Assembly: GCF_900110765.1 (NCBI RefSeq)
Contig: NZ_FOEO01000042.1
Location: 1-45,938 of the forward strand
DNA length: 45,938 nucleotides
Direction: 5' to 3'
Origin: Pseudomonas sp. NFACC02
GTDB lineage: Bacteria; Pseudomonadota; Gammaproteobacteria; Pseudomonadales; Pseudomonadaceae
A program made the translations under genes and the position numbers. Shown here piece after piece: positions 26,438 to 34,728 of the stretch; the stretch's first letter is position 1; each line of letters opens with the position of its first letter. The notes beneath the pieces were generated by a model. The model did not search any database, was not told the DNA's origin, and was given only the letters and a program-made list of their open reading frames with translations.

Positions 26438-27121
26438 ATGCCCGACCCGTCTGCCCACGCCCTGCCCGACAGCTTCTTCAACCGTGACGCCCAGACACTT
26501 GCCCGCGATTTGCTGGGGAAAGTCATCCGGCACAAGGTCGGTGAGCTATGGCTGTCCGCCAGAATCATCGAAACCGAAGCTTATTACCTTGAAGAAAAAG
26601 GCAGCCACGCCTCGCTCGGCTATACAGAAAAGCGTAAGGCTTTGTTTCTGGAAGGCGGCCACATCTATATGTATTACGCAAGAGGCGGCGACTCGCTGAA
26701 CTTCAGCGCGCAGGGTCCGGGCAACGCCGTGCTGATCAAATCGGCTTATCCATGGGTCGATGCGTTCTCGGACGAAAACAGTCTGGCGCAGATGCAACTC
26801 AACAACCCCGACGCCAGCGGCAATCTCCGCCCACCCGAGCGGCTGTGCGCCGGCCAGACGCTGTTGTGCAAAGCCCTTGGCCTGAAAGTGCCGATGTGGG
26901 ACGCCAAGCGCTTCGATCATCAGCAGATCTTCGTCGAAGACGCCGGGCCACGACCTGCGCGAATCATTCAAGCCGCGCGCCTGGGCATTCCCTCCGGACG
27001 CGACGAGCACCTGATGTACCGCTTCGTTGATGCCGAATATGCGCGTTTCTGTACGCGGAACCCGTTGCGGCGCGGGCAAGTCGAAGGCCGCGATTACTTC
27101 ATTATCGAGCAAGGACACTGA
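26438..27121 (+). CDS. mpg: DNA-3-methyladenine glycosylase (AAG/MPG family)
   Basis: A 227-residue base-excision repair glycosylase that removes alkylated purines. The start ATG at 26438 opens MPDPSAHALPDSFFNRDAQT; the frame is open further upstream, but only through repeat DNA. The family motif RIIETEAY carries the catalytic Glu at about residue 47, followed by HASLGYTEKRKALFLEGGHIYMYY. Some core residues differ from the human enzyme. It ends 3 bp before the DedA-PAP2 gene and may share its transcript. Confidence 0.88.
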   Translation: MPDPSAHALPDSFFNRDAQTLARDLLGKVIRHKVGELWLSARIIETEAYYLEEKGSHASLGYTEKRKALFLEGGHIYMYYARGGDSLNFSAQGPGNAVLIKSAYPWVDAFSDENSLAQMQLNNPDASGNLRPPERLCAGQTLLCKALGLKVPMWDAKRFDHQQIFVEDAGPRPARIIQAARLGIPSGRDEHLMYRFVDAEYARFCTRNPLRRGQVEGRDYFIIEQGH

Positions 27122-27124
27122 CCC

Positions 27125-28441
27125 ATGGGCTCATGGCTGGACAGCATCACCGCGTGGCTGACCATCAACCCGTCGTGGCTGGGCGCTGCGATTTTTCTGG
27201 TTTCGTGCCTCGAATGCCTGGCCATCGCCGGCATCGTGGTGCCGGGCACTGTGGCGTTGTTCGCCATTGCCGCGCTGGCCGGCAGCGGCATCCTGCCGTT
27301 GAGTGAGGCGCTGCTGCTGGGTTTTCTGGGCGGCCTGCTGGGTGACGTCGTTTCCTACTTTCTGGGGCGGCGCTTCCATCAGAACATTCGCCGCCTGCCG
27401 GGTTTGCGCCATCACCCGGAATGGATCGCAGGCGCTGAAACCTACTTCCAGCGGTATGGCATTGCCAGTCTGCTGGTCGGGCGCTTCATCGGCCCACTGC
27501 GCCCGATGCTGCCGATGGTGGCCGGGATGTTCGACATGCCGTTCGTGCGCTTCGCCGGGGTCAGCCTGATCGCGGCGGCCGGATGGTCTGTCGCCTACAT
27601 TCTGCCGGGCTGGGCAGCCGGTGCGGCCATCCGCCTGCCGTTGCCTGACGGGTTCTGGCCAGAGGCCGCCGTTGTGGGGGCGGGGCTGGCGATCCTGCTC
27701 GGCGTGGCGATTCAGAGCAGCGTGCGGGCCAGGCGCAACGCCACCAAGCTGATCGCGCTGACCAGCCTGATCATGCTGATTGCCGTGTTTCTGGGCTGGC
27801 CCTATCTGTCCCACCTCGATCAGGGCGTGATGACGCTGGTGCAAGAACACCGCAGCGCCGCCGCCCAGAACTTCGTGATCCTGGTCACTGGTCTTGGCGA
27901 CTTCCGGACACAGTTCTGCGCAGCCGCCCTGCTTCTGATCATTCTGGTCGCCACTCGCCAATGGCGGCATGCGATCTTCGCCTGCGCCACGACGCTGGGC
28001 GCGGCGATCATCAATCAGAGCATGAAGCACACGTTCGCCAGGGCGCGGCCGGAGGTGCTGGCGGAGCCGCTCGCGACCTTCAGCATGCCGAGCGGACACG
28101 CCTCGGCGTCGTTCGCCCTGTTCATGACGCTGGCCGTCCTCGCGGGCCGAGGGCAACCTGCCCGGTTGCGCCTGACCTGGCTGCTGCTCGGCGCGATACC
28201 TGCCGCATCGATCTGCGTATCGCGGGTGTACCTGGGTGTTCACTGGCCGACGGACGTACTGGCAGGCATGCTGCTGGCGTTCTTCACCTGTGCGGCGAGT
28301 CTGGCCTTCGTGCAGAACAAAGAAGTATTGCCACCCTTGCCATTGCGGGTGTGGTGGTTGCTGCTACCGGCCATGGTCGCGCTGCTGGGAGGGTTTGCCT
28401 TCCATTCGATGGCGCATGGCTTGATTCGGTATGAGTATTAA
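27125..28441 (+). CDS. DedA / PAP2 phosphatase fusion membrane protein
   Basis: A 438-residue inner-membrane protein in two parts. Residues about 1-200 form a DedA (VTT/SNARE-associated) domain with the motif GDVVSYFLGRRF and the FIGPLRPMLPMVAG segment. Residues about 220-435 form a PAP2 phosphatase with all three motifs: KHTFARARP, MPSGHAS and SRVYLGVHWPTD. This suits undecaprenyl-pyrophosphate or other lipid-phosphate dephosphorylation joined to a DedA lipid flippase-like domain. The fusion is known in pseudomonads; its substrate is not evident. Confidence 0.9.
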   Translation: MGSWLDSITAWLTINPSWLGAAIFLVSCLECLAIAGIVVPGTVALFAIAALAGSGILPLSEALLLGFLGGLLGDVVSYFLGRRFHQNIRRLPGLRHHPEWIAGAETYFQRYGIASLLVGRFIGPLRPMLPMVAGMFDMPFVRFAGVSLIAAAGWSVAYILPGWAAGAAIRLPLPDGFWPEAAVVGAGLAILLGVAIQSSVRARRNATKLIALTSLIMLIAVFLGWPYLSHLDQGVMTLVQEHRSAAAQNFVILVTGLGDFRTQFCAAALLLIILVATRQWRHAIFACATTLGAAIINQSMKHTFARARPEVLAEPLATFSMPSGHASASFALFMTLAVLAGRGQPARLRLTWLLLGAIPAASICVSRVYLGVHWPTDVLAGMLLAFFTCAASLAFVQNKEVLPPLPLRVWWLLLPAMVALLGGFAFHSMAHGLIRYEY

Positions 28442-28455
28442 GGCGCGGTACGCAT

Positions 28456-28543
28456 TGTAGGAGCGCGCTTGCCCGCGATGAGGCCGTGTCAGTCGACATC
28501 GATGCCAGGGATGTATCGCCATCGCGGGCAAGTGCGATCCTAC
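28456..28543. repeat. REPIN with degraded right arm
   Basis: The left arm TGTAGGAGCGCGCTTGCCCG is intact. The right arm ATCGCGGGCAAGTGCGATCC has at least two substitutions relative to the perfect copy at 6547-6571. It separates the convergent DedA-PAP2 and LON-domain genes. Confidence 0.82.
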
Positions 28544-28560
28544 CGTTCAGTTGACCACGG

Positions 28561-29151
28561 TCACGCCTGCATATCGCCCTGCATCTCATCCAGCAAATCC
28601 TGGATAGCGTCGAGGCGTTCTTCGGCGTCGTCGATTTCCAGCAGTTCGATCTTGTCTTCCTCGGCAAACGGCAGCAGGTAAGCGAGCTGGTTGGACAGCG
28701 ACTGTTGGCCACTGGCCGTCAGGCCCATATTCAGCGCGGCCACCATGGGGTGTTCAGCGAGCGCGGCCAACAACGCGACCAGGTCCTCGTCCTCTTCCTG
28801 CAGCGGTCTTTCGTCCGGTTCCTCCAGCCACTCCACCTCGGCCAGCAACAGGTTGTCGCGCTGGGTCTGGGCTTCGACCACTCGAAACCGTCGACCGCCC
28901 ACCACACGAATGCCCAGCAGACCGTTGTCCTGCTGCTGGAAGTCGGTCACCAGCGCTTCACACCCGATCTGCGAAAAGCCTTCAGGCACGTCACCCACCT
29001 CACTACCCTCAGTGATGCAGACCACGCCAAAGCCTTCACCCTGTTTCATGCAGCGGCCAATCATGTCCAGGTACCGCGCCTCGAAAATCTGCAGATCGAG
29101 TACGCACCCCGGAAACAGCACAGCGTTCAGCGGAAACAACGGCAACGACAT
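28561..29151 (-). CDS. LON peptidase substrate-binding domain protein
   Basis: A 196-residue stand-alone Lon N-terminal domain without ATPase or protease parts. The typical opening MSLPLFPLNAVLFPGCVLDLQIFEARYLDM is at residues 1-30. The mid-region LGIRVVGGRRFRV follows, and the C-terminus is rich in acidic residues and Leu (about 130-190). Such proteins are common in proteobacteria and of unknown role. The start was set at the ATG at 29151 because the family begins there. It overlaps nothing and lies 10 bp after lrgB. Confidence 0.88.
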   Translation of the reverse strand: MSLPLFPLNAVLFPGCVLDLQIFEARYLDMIGRCMKQGEGFGVVCITEGSEVGDVPEGFSQIGCEALVTDFQQQDNGLLGIRVVGGRRFRVVEAQTQRDNLLLAEVEWLEEPDERPLQEEDEDLVALLAALAEHPMVAALNMGLTASGQQSLSNQLAYLLPFAEEDKIELLEIDDAEERLDAIQDLLDEMQGDMQA

Positions 29152-29161
29152 AGACACACCC

Positions 29162-29878
29162 TCAAGCAACCAGAGACACCGCCAACGGCAGGAACAACGC
29201 CGTGGCGACACCCATCAGACTCATGGCCAGCGCCGCAAAGGCACCGCACTCCTCACCTTCCTGCAAAGCCGCCGACGTCCCCACCGCGTGGGCGGTCAGC
29301 CCCAGCGCCATGCCCCGGGCCTCCGGGCTTTGCACGCCCGCCAGGGTCAGCAAGCCGGGGCCGAATATGCCGCCGATGACGCCTGTGATCAACACGAACA
29401 CCGCAGCCAGCGCCGCCACTCCGCCAATCTGCTCCGCCACCAGCATGGCGATGGGCGAGGTCACGGACTTGGGCGCCATGGTCATCAGGATCATATGATC
29501 GGCGCCGAGCACGTAACCCAGCCCCACGCACAATGCCGTCGCAAACACACCGCCAATCACCAGCGTAGTCAAGACCGGCCAGAACAACTGCCGGATACGC
29601 CGCAGATTCAGATAAAGCGGCACCGCCAGCGCGACGGTCGCAGGCCCCAGCAGAATGCTGAGGATCTCGGTGCTTTTGCGGTACTCGACGTAACTCAGCC
29701 CGCAGGTGACCAGCACGCCGATTACCACCAGCATCGAGACCAGCACCGGCTGCAGAAAGACCCAGCGGGTCTTTTCATAACCGGCCAGCACCATTTGGTA
29801 GGCGCCCAGCGTGATGGCGATGCCGAATAAAGGGTGATGGATCACGGACAACCATGCGCCTTGCCAATCCAGACTCAT
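29162..29878 (-). CDS. lrgB: LrgB/CidB-family membrane protein
   Basis: A 238-residue polytopic inner-membrane protein with about seven hydrophobic segments and the family motif MAPKSVTSPIAM. LrgAB/CidAB pairs are described as holin/antiholin-like modulators of autolysis and, in some bacteria, as exporters of by-products. The start ATG at 29878 overlaps the lrgA stop as ATGA, so the two are translated as a coupled pair. Confidence 0.9.
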   Translation of the reverse strand: MSLDWQGAWLSVIHHPLFGIAITLGAYQMVLAGYEKTRWVFLQPVLVSMLVVIGVLVTCGLSYVEYRKSTEILSILLGPATVALAVPLYLNLRRIRQLFWPVLTTLVIGGVFATALCVGLGYVLGADHMILMTMAPKSVTSPIAMLVAEQIGGVAALAAVFVLITGVIGGIFGPGLLTLAGVQSPEARGMALGLTAHAVGTSAALQEGEECGAFAALAMSLMGVATALFLPLAVSLVA

Positions 29879-30237
29879 GATGGCTCCCGACGGCGGACCT
29901 GACGGTCGATGAGCTTCTGCATCAACCATCCGGCAAAGGTGAGCGAGATCATCAGGGACAACACCAGCGATCCGACGATCGCCCAGAAATCGTCAGCGAT
30001 CTGCCCGGCATAGACCATGACGCCCACCGCAGGCGGCACCAGCAACAACGGCAAATACCGCAACAAACTGCTGGCGGCCAGGCTGACAGGCTCGGTCACC
30101 TCTCCGCGAATCATCAGGTAGATCATCAACAGCACCAGCCCGATGATCGGGCCTGGCAGGATCGACAGGAATAAATGATTCAGTGCCGTCCCCACCAACT
30201 GGAACAGCACCAGCCATGTCAGGCCTCTTAACAACAT
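29875..30237 (-). CDS. lrgA: LrgA/CidA-family holin-like protein
   Basis: A 120-residue small membrane protein with four hydrophobic segments and the family core LPGPIIGLVLLMIYL (about 27-41) and LLLVPPAVGVM. It is the partner of the downstream lrgB. A GGAG Shine-Dalgarno lies 8 bp upstream, and a perfect TATAAT on the minus strand (30270-30265) about 30 bp before the start. Confidence 0.9.
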   Translation of the reverse strand: MLLRGLTWLVLFQLVGTALNHLFLSILPGPIIGLVLLMIYLMIRGEVTEPVSLAASSLLRYLPLLLVPPAVGVMVYAGQIADDFWAIVGSLVLSLMISLTFAGWLMQKLIDRQVRRREPS

Positions 30238-30264
30238 AGAAAACTCCAGCCAATTCGCGGCGCC

Positions 30265-30270
30265 ATTATA
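30265..30270 (-). promoter_or_regulatory. Candidate -10 box of lrgAB
   Basis: TATAAT reads on the minus strand 28 bp upstream of the lrgA ATG; the -35 is poor. The remainder of the 30238-30566 gap contains a REPIN and no gene that I can support. Confidence 0.45.
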
Positions 30271-30370
30271 CGCACGCCGTCTTGTGAGCTATGGGTCGGT
30301 ATTCGCAACCCTTCAGATTCTTGACCACAGCCCTGTGGCGTGCTGATCTTCTTCGCGTACAGCAACAACG

Positions 30371-30460
30371 TGTAGGAGCGCGCTTGCCCGCGAATGACGG
30401 AGTGTCATTCGACGGATGCTTCACAGACACGCCACAATCGCGGGCAAGCGCGCTCCTACA
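30371..30460. repeat. REPIN, CGCGCTTGCCCGCGA type
   Basis: GGAGCGCGCTTGCCCGCGA and TCGCGGGCAAGCGCGCTCC are perfect inverse arms. An internal hairpin GAATGAC-GGAGT-GTCATTC extends the left arm. It lies between the divergent lrgA and the MaoC gene. Confidence 0.87.
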
Positions 30461-30566
30461 TGAGCTAATCAACCGCAGTCGAGCGCAGCAATAAAGAAGC
30501 CTATAGCCGCAGATCCCTGAAAAAACAAAACCGCACGCCGAAAACAATTCACTAAGGAGAGTATCG

Positions 30567-31022
30567 ATGCCCTACGTACCCGTTGCAGAGCTCAAACGTT
30601 ATGAAGGCAAGGAACTGGGAAGTTCCGAATGGCTGACCATCGACCAGGAACGGATCAATCTGTTTGCCGAAGCCACCGGCGACTTCCAGTTCATCCACGT
30701 CGACCCGGTCAAAGCGGCGCAAACGCCGTTTGGCTCGACCATCGCCCACGGTTTTCTTTCGCTCTCGCTGATTCCCAAACTCATGGAATCGCTGCTGGTG
30801 CTGCCTGAAGGTCTGAAGATGGTGGTCAACTATGGCCTGGACAGCGTGCGCTTCATTCAACCGGTGAAAGTCGATTCGCGCGTTCGTCTAAAAGTTGCGC
30901 TCACGGAAGTGACCGAGAAAAAGCCCGGCCAGTGGTTGCTCAAAGCCACCGCAACGCTTGAAATCGAAGGCCAGGAGAAACCCGCGTTCATCGCTGAACC
31001 ACTCTCCCTCGCCTTCGTGTAA
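30567..31022 (+). CDS. MaoC-like (R)-specific enoyl-CoA hydratase
   Basis: A 151-residue single hot-dog-fold protein. The hydratase motif is clear: FAEATGDFQFIHVDPVKA (D and H of the catalytic pair) followed by STIAHGFLSLSL. Such proteins hydrate trans-2-enoyl-CoA, and in pseudomonads can supply (R)-3-hydroxyacyl-CoA for PHA synthesis; the true substrate here is not shown. The Shine-Dalgarno AAGGAGAG precedes the ATG. It is apparently monocistronic, with a hairpin after the stop. Confidence 0.9.
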   Translation: MPYVPVAELKRYEGKELGSSEWLTIDQERINLFAEATGDFQFIHVDPVKAAQTPFGSTIAHGFLSLSLIPKLMESLLVLPEGLKMVVNYGLDSVRFIQPVKVDSRVRLKVALTEVTEKKPGQWLLKATATLEIEGQEKPAFIAEPLSLAFV

Positions 31023-31035
31023 ACCTCCTAAAACG

Positions 31036-31063
31036 TGAAACAGTCGTAACAGACTGTTTCACC
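31036..31063 (+). terminator. Perfect 11-bp inverted repeat after the MaoC gene
   Basis: GTGAAACAGTC-GTAACA-GACTGTTTCAC starts 14 bp after the stop. There is no run of Ts beyond the stem itself, so it is a plausible but imperfect terminator; a regulator-binding palindrome is the alternative. Confidence 0.5.
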
Positions 31064-31162
31064 GCGCTTCCCGGCTGCGGCATACTCGCTGCGGCTGTGT
31101 GAGCGACTCGAAACAAGTCCGCGATCCGATCACGCCGAAACACCTCATTTTCGGGATTTACC

Positions 31163-32887
31163 ATGCGCGCGCTTGCTCCTCTGGCCCTTACCCTTCTGAT
31201 TACCGCGTGCGGTGACGGCGAATCGCTATTGCCGCCCGACGCACGCTTGCCCGACGGTGGCCGCTACCGTGGCGATGTCGTCAATGGCGTGCTTCAGGGC
31301 AAGGGTCGCATCGACTACCCCAACGGCAGCTGGTATGCCGGGGAGTTCGCCCGAGGTCAGTGGAACGGTCAGGGCGAGTGGCATGCGAGCAATGGCGACG
31401 TCTATAAAGGCGGCTTTCGGGACGGTTTGTTCGATGGTCAGGGCACGCTGACGACCAGCAGCGGCAGTTACGTCGGCGGCTACAAACTGGGGCGGCGCGA
31501 CGGCGAAGGCACGCTCAAAGAGCACGGCATGAGTTACCGCGGCGAATTCAAGGCCGACCTTTACGACGGCCTCGGCCACCTGGAACTCGAAGACGGCAGT
31601 CAATACCAAGGCCAGTTCTCCCACGGCAAACCTAACGGCGAAGGCCAGCGCAGCGATGCTTCGGGCAATCAATTCAGTGGCAGATTCGTCGACGGCCAGT
31701 TGGAGGGCACCGGCAATTTCACCAGCGCCGACGGCGATCAATATGTCGGCGGCTTCCACAACAATCAGTTGAGCGGTCGCGGTCGCTATGAAAACGCTGA
31801 TGGCGATGTCTGGTCCGGCCAGTTCAAGGACGGCGCGTTTACCGGTAAGGGCGAACTGATCGGTTCAGACGGCACCAACTATCAAGGGCAATTCCGTAAC
31901 TGGCGCTTTGCAGGCGAAGGGCGGTTGAAATTGCCCGACGGCAGCCTCTACGTCGGTCAGTTCGACAACGATAACTACAACGGCGCCGGCGTGCTGACCT
32001 CGGCAGACGGACGTGTGCTAAGCGGCACATGGTCCAACGGCCAACGCGTGCGCGATGCGCTGGGCAAACTGCTGCCTGATCCGCTGGAAGTCGGTTTGCT
32101 TGCACAGGGCCCGTTACTCGAAAAGGCCCTTGCCGCCGTACCGGCGTCCACACCTGCGACTGAGCTGTACAGTCTGGTGGTCGGCGGCGACGGCAAGCAA
32201 AGTGTCTTCCTGCGCGAAGCAGATTACGTCAACTCGCTGCTGTCGAGCCGCTTCGGCGCGTACGGCCAGATTACCCTGGTCAACCATCGCGACCACATGA
32301 CCGACCGCCCGCTGGCGACACGCGAAAACATCAGCCGCGCGGTGCAAACCCTCGCCCAGCGCAGCGGGCCGGAAGACCTGATCTTCATTTACCTCACCAG
32401 TCACGGCACCCAGGAGCACGAACTGGTGCTGGACCAGCCGCGCCTCGAACTCTCGGACTTGCCCGCCAACGAGATGGCGAGCGTGCTCGCGCCGTTGAAG
32501 AATCGAGACAAGGTGGTGGTGATCTCGGCCTGTTATTCGGGCGGATTCATCCCGGCCATCAAAGACGACAGAACCCTGGTCATCACCGCGTCGCGTGAAG
32601 ATCGTGTGTCGTTCGGTTGCTCGGAAGAGGCTGACTTCACGTATTTTGGCGACGCGCTATTCGGCAAGGCACTGGTGGAAACCGATGACCTGATGCAAGC
32701 CTTCAACGACGCCAAAGCCATCGTGGCGCAGCGCGAGATTGAGGAAAACTTCGAAGCCTCCGAGCCGCAGATCTGGGCGCCCAAAGGCGTACTCGCACGC
32801 TGGCAGCAACTGCGCAAAAGTCAGGCAGAACGTGCGTTGAACACCGTTTCGGTCGGGAAAGGCATGAAGGCGGCAGCCAGCCACTGA
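31163..32887 (+). CDS. MORN-repeat lipoprotein with C13 (legumain/caspase-like) peptidase domain
   Basis: A 574-residue predicted lipoprotein with lipobox LITAC (C16). Residues about 30-295 are roughly eleven MORN repeats (pattern G-x-Y-x-G-x-[FW]-x3-x2-G-x-G, e.g. DGGRYRGDVVNGVLQGKG). Residues about 335-535 form a clan-CD cysteine peptidase domain with the His in FIYLTSHGTQ (H414) and the Cys in VVISACYSGGF (C457). The protein is therefore probably an envelope-anchored protease or processing enzyme with a beta-sheet MORN platform. Its substrate is unknown. Neighbouring genes are not obviously related. Confidence 0.88.
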   Translation: MRALAPLALTLLITACGDGESLLPPDARLPDGGRYRGDVVNGVLQGKGRIDYPNGSWYAGEFARGQWNGQGEWHASNGDVYKGGFRDGLFDGQGTLTTSSGSYVGGYKLGRRDGEGTLKEHGMSYRGEFKADLYDGLGHLELEDGSQYQGQFSHGKPNGEGQRSDASGNQFSGRFVDGQLEGTGNFTSADGDQYVGGFHNNQLSGRGRYENADGDVWSGQFKDGAFTGKGELIGSDGTNYQGQFRNWRFAGEGRLKLPDGSLYVGQFDNDNYNGAGVLTSADGRVLSGTWSNGQRVRDALGKLLPDPLEVGLLAQGPLLEKALAAVPASTPATELYSLVVGGDGKQSVFLREADYVNSLLSSRFGAYGQITLVNHRDHMTDRPLATRENISRAVQTLAQRSGPEDLIFIYLTSHGTQEHELVLDQPRLELSDLPANEMASVLAPLKNRDKVVVISACYSGGFIPAIKDDRTLVITASREDRVSFGCSEEADFTYFGDALFGKALVETDDLMQAFNDAKAIVAQREIEENFEASEPQIWAPKGVLARWQQLRKSQAERALNTVSVGKGMKAAASH

Positions 32888-33015
32888 TTCTCCGCATCAG
32901 GCAGCCGAAACCGCGGCAACATGAAAAATTCGTGAGTTTTGTGAAACCAGCGTTATCCGCAAAGAGTCTGTTCCGATAGAGCGCCTATGCTTGTGCGTAT
33001 CAAGGGAGAACGACC

Positions 33016-33657
33016 ATGTACTTGACGCCGCAACACATCCTGCTTGCCGGAGCGACTGGACTGACGGGCGAACACTTGCTCGATCGTCTGCTCAATGAGC
33101 CCACCGTCAGCCGGGTGCTGGCGCCCAGCCGTCGGCCGCTGGCCGAACATCCTCATCTGGAAAATCCCGTAGGCGACTTCACCTCCCTGCTCGCCGAACT
33201 GAGCGGTCGGGTCGATATCGCGTTTTGTTGCCTGGGCAGCACGATCAAGCAGGCAGGCTCTCAAGATGCGTTCCGCGCCGTCGACATGGACATGGTCGTG
33301 GCGTTTGGCAAGCGCGCTCGCGAGATGGGTGCGCGTCACTTGCTGGTCATCAGCGCGGTAAACGCCGACCCTGAATCCAGCATTTTCTACAGCCGTGTCA
33401 AAGGCGAAATGGAAGAAGCACTGAAGGATCAGAACTGGCCCCAACTGACCATCGCCCGCCCTTCCCTGTTGATTGGCGAGCGCGAAGACCAGCGACTGGT
33501 CGAGCAACTGGCGGCGCCGATCTCCCGGTTGATTCCCGGCAAATACGGCGGCATTGAGGCCTGCCAACTCGCCCGCGCACTCTGGCGACTGGCGCTGGAA
33601 GAGCAGGACGGGGTTCGGGTGGTAGAGTCGGATGAACTGAGACGGCTGGGGAAATAA
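33016..33657 (+). CDS. NAD(P)-binding Rossmann-fold protein (TIP30/HIM1-like)
   Basis: A 213-residue atypical short-chain dehydrogenase-like protein with the dinucleotide-binding motif LLAGATGLTGEHLL (residues about 9-22). The middle segment LLVISAVNADPESSIFYSRVKGEMEE carries the S and YxxxK pattern of the superfamily. It resembles TIP30/YbjT-type oxidoreductases of unknown substrate. The Shine-Dalgarno AAGGGAGAA lies before the ATG. Confidence 0.85.
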   Translation: MYLTPQHILLAGATGLTGEHLLDRLLNEPTVSRVLAPSRRPLAEHPHLENPVGDFTSLLAELSGRVDIAFCCLGSTIKQAGSQDAFRAVDMDMVVAFGKRAREMGARHLLVISAVNADPESSIFYSRVKGEMEEALKDQNWPQLTIARPSLLIGEREDQRLVEQLAAPISRLIPGKYGGIEACQLARALWRLALEEQDGVRVVESDELRRLGK

Positions 33658-33681
33658 GCCCAGGATCAAAGCTGACGCTTA

Positions 33682-33775
33682 CCTGTGGGCGTGAGCTTGC
33701 TCGCGAATGATCTTTCAACCGATGCGAATGTGTCGGTTCTATTGACCATTCGCGAGCAAGCTCGCTCCCACAGGT
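33682..33775. repeat. REPIN, GAGCTTGCTCGCGAATG type
   Basis: CCTGTGGGCGTGAGCTTGCT (left; one mismatch) faces AGCAAGCTCGCTCCCACAGG (right) between convergent genes. This is a fourth REP subtype in the window. A perfect 15-bp tandem duplication (TTTATCAGCAGGTCA, 33777-33806) adjoins its right end. Confidence 0.87.
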
Positions 33776-33815
33776 GTTTATCAGCAGGTCATTTATCAGC
33801 AGGTCATTTACCGAC

Positions 33816-34106
33816 CTACAACCCACCCGTCGCCTGAAACCCTACGCCCAGCGCGGTCAGAATCGACAGCGGCAGCAACAGCGTGTCCAGCAATGCGCTG
33901 CCCGGCAGGTCCAGCATCGGGTATTTCGGCGCCTCGGCACCGAACCGGTCCTTCTCGCAGCAACCTCCGCGAATCGCATACAGATCCAGCCGCGTGCCTG
34001 AATACACCACAGGGGCGCCCGGCTGATTGGCATCCAGCGTACGCACCGTTGAACAACCGGTGGCGAGCAGAAGGCCCAGGGTGAGGACAAACAGTTTCTT
34101 ATTCAT
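33816..34106 (-). CDS. YceK/YidQ-family small lipoprotein
   Basis: A 96-residue lipoprotein with a short signal peptide and lipobox LATGC. The family core follows: YSGTRLDLYAIRGGCC...YPMLDLPGSALLDTLLLPLSI, with a C-terminal hydrophobic stretch. The function of this family is unknown. The ATG at 34106 overlaps the ubiX stop by 8 bp, so it is probably the last gene of the mpl-ubiX transcript. Confidence 0.85.
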   Translation of the reverse strand: MNKKLFVLTLGLLLATGCSTVRTLDANQPGAPVVYSGTRLDLYAIRGGCCEKDRFGAEAPKYPMLDLPGSALLDTLLLPLSILTALGVGFQATGGL

Positions 34107-34728
34107 CGGCGCCAAAATGATGCTCGCCCCAACGCGGCAGCATGTCCTGAGGAATGTTGAGCAGATTCAGAACCCGTGCGACGACGAAGTCGACCAGGTC
34201 ATCGATGGTCTGCGGCTGGTGATAGAAACCTGGCGAGGCCGGAAGAATGACCGCGCCCAGATTCGACAGCTTGAGCATGTTTTCCAGGTGGATGCTGGAA
34301 AACGGCGCTTCGCGCGGCACCAGAATCAGTTGACGGCGCTCCTTGAGGGTCACGTCGGCCGCGCGTTCGATGAGGTTGTTGCAGGCGCCCGTGGCAATGG
34401 CGGACAAGGTGCCGGTCGAACACGGCACGACGACCATGGCGCTCGGCGAACCCGAACCAGACGCCACCGGGGACATCCAGTCTTCTTTTCCGTACACCCG
34501 AATCTGCCCGGCGGCAGCGCCCGTGTATTCCGTCAGGAACGCCTGCATCATCTGAGGTTTGGGCGGCAAGGTCACGTCTGTCTCGGTGGCCATGACCAAC
34601 TGCGCTGCCTTGGAGATCAGGAAATGCACTTCGCGATCTTCACGCACCAGGCAGTCGAGCAGGCGTAGGCCGTATTGCGCGCCAGACGCGCCCGTCATCG
34701 CCAGCGTAATGCGCTCCGGGCCGCTCAT
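34099..34728 (-). CDS. ubiX: Flavin prenyltransferase UbiX
   Basis: A 209-residue enzyme that makes prenylated FMN for UbiD-type decarboxylases in ubiquinone synthesis. The conserved opening is ITLAMTGASGAQYGLRLL. Further motifs are VVVPCSTGTLSAIATGACNN (the CSxxTLA-type loop) and LVPREAPFSSIHLENMLKL. Its ATG overlaps the mpl stop as ATGA. The pairing of ubiX with mpl is conserved in pseudomonads and has no obvious metabolic reason. Confidence 0.96.
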   Translation of the reverse strand: MSGPERITLAMTGASGAQYGLRLLDCLVREDREVHFLISKAAQLVMATETDVTLPPKPQMMQAFLTEYTGAAAGQIRVYGKEDWMSPVASGSGSPSAMVVVPCSTGTLSAIATGACNNLIERAADVTLKERRQLILVPREAPFSSIHLENMLKLSNLGAVILPASPGFYHQPQTIDDLVDFVVARVLNLLNIPQDMLPRWGEHHFGADE

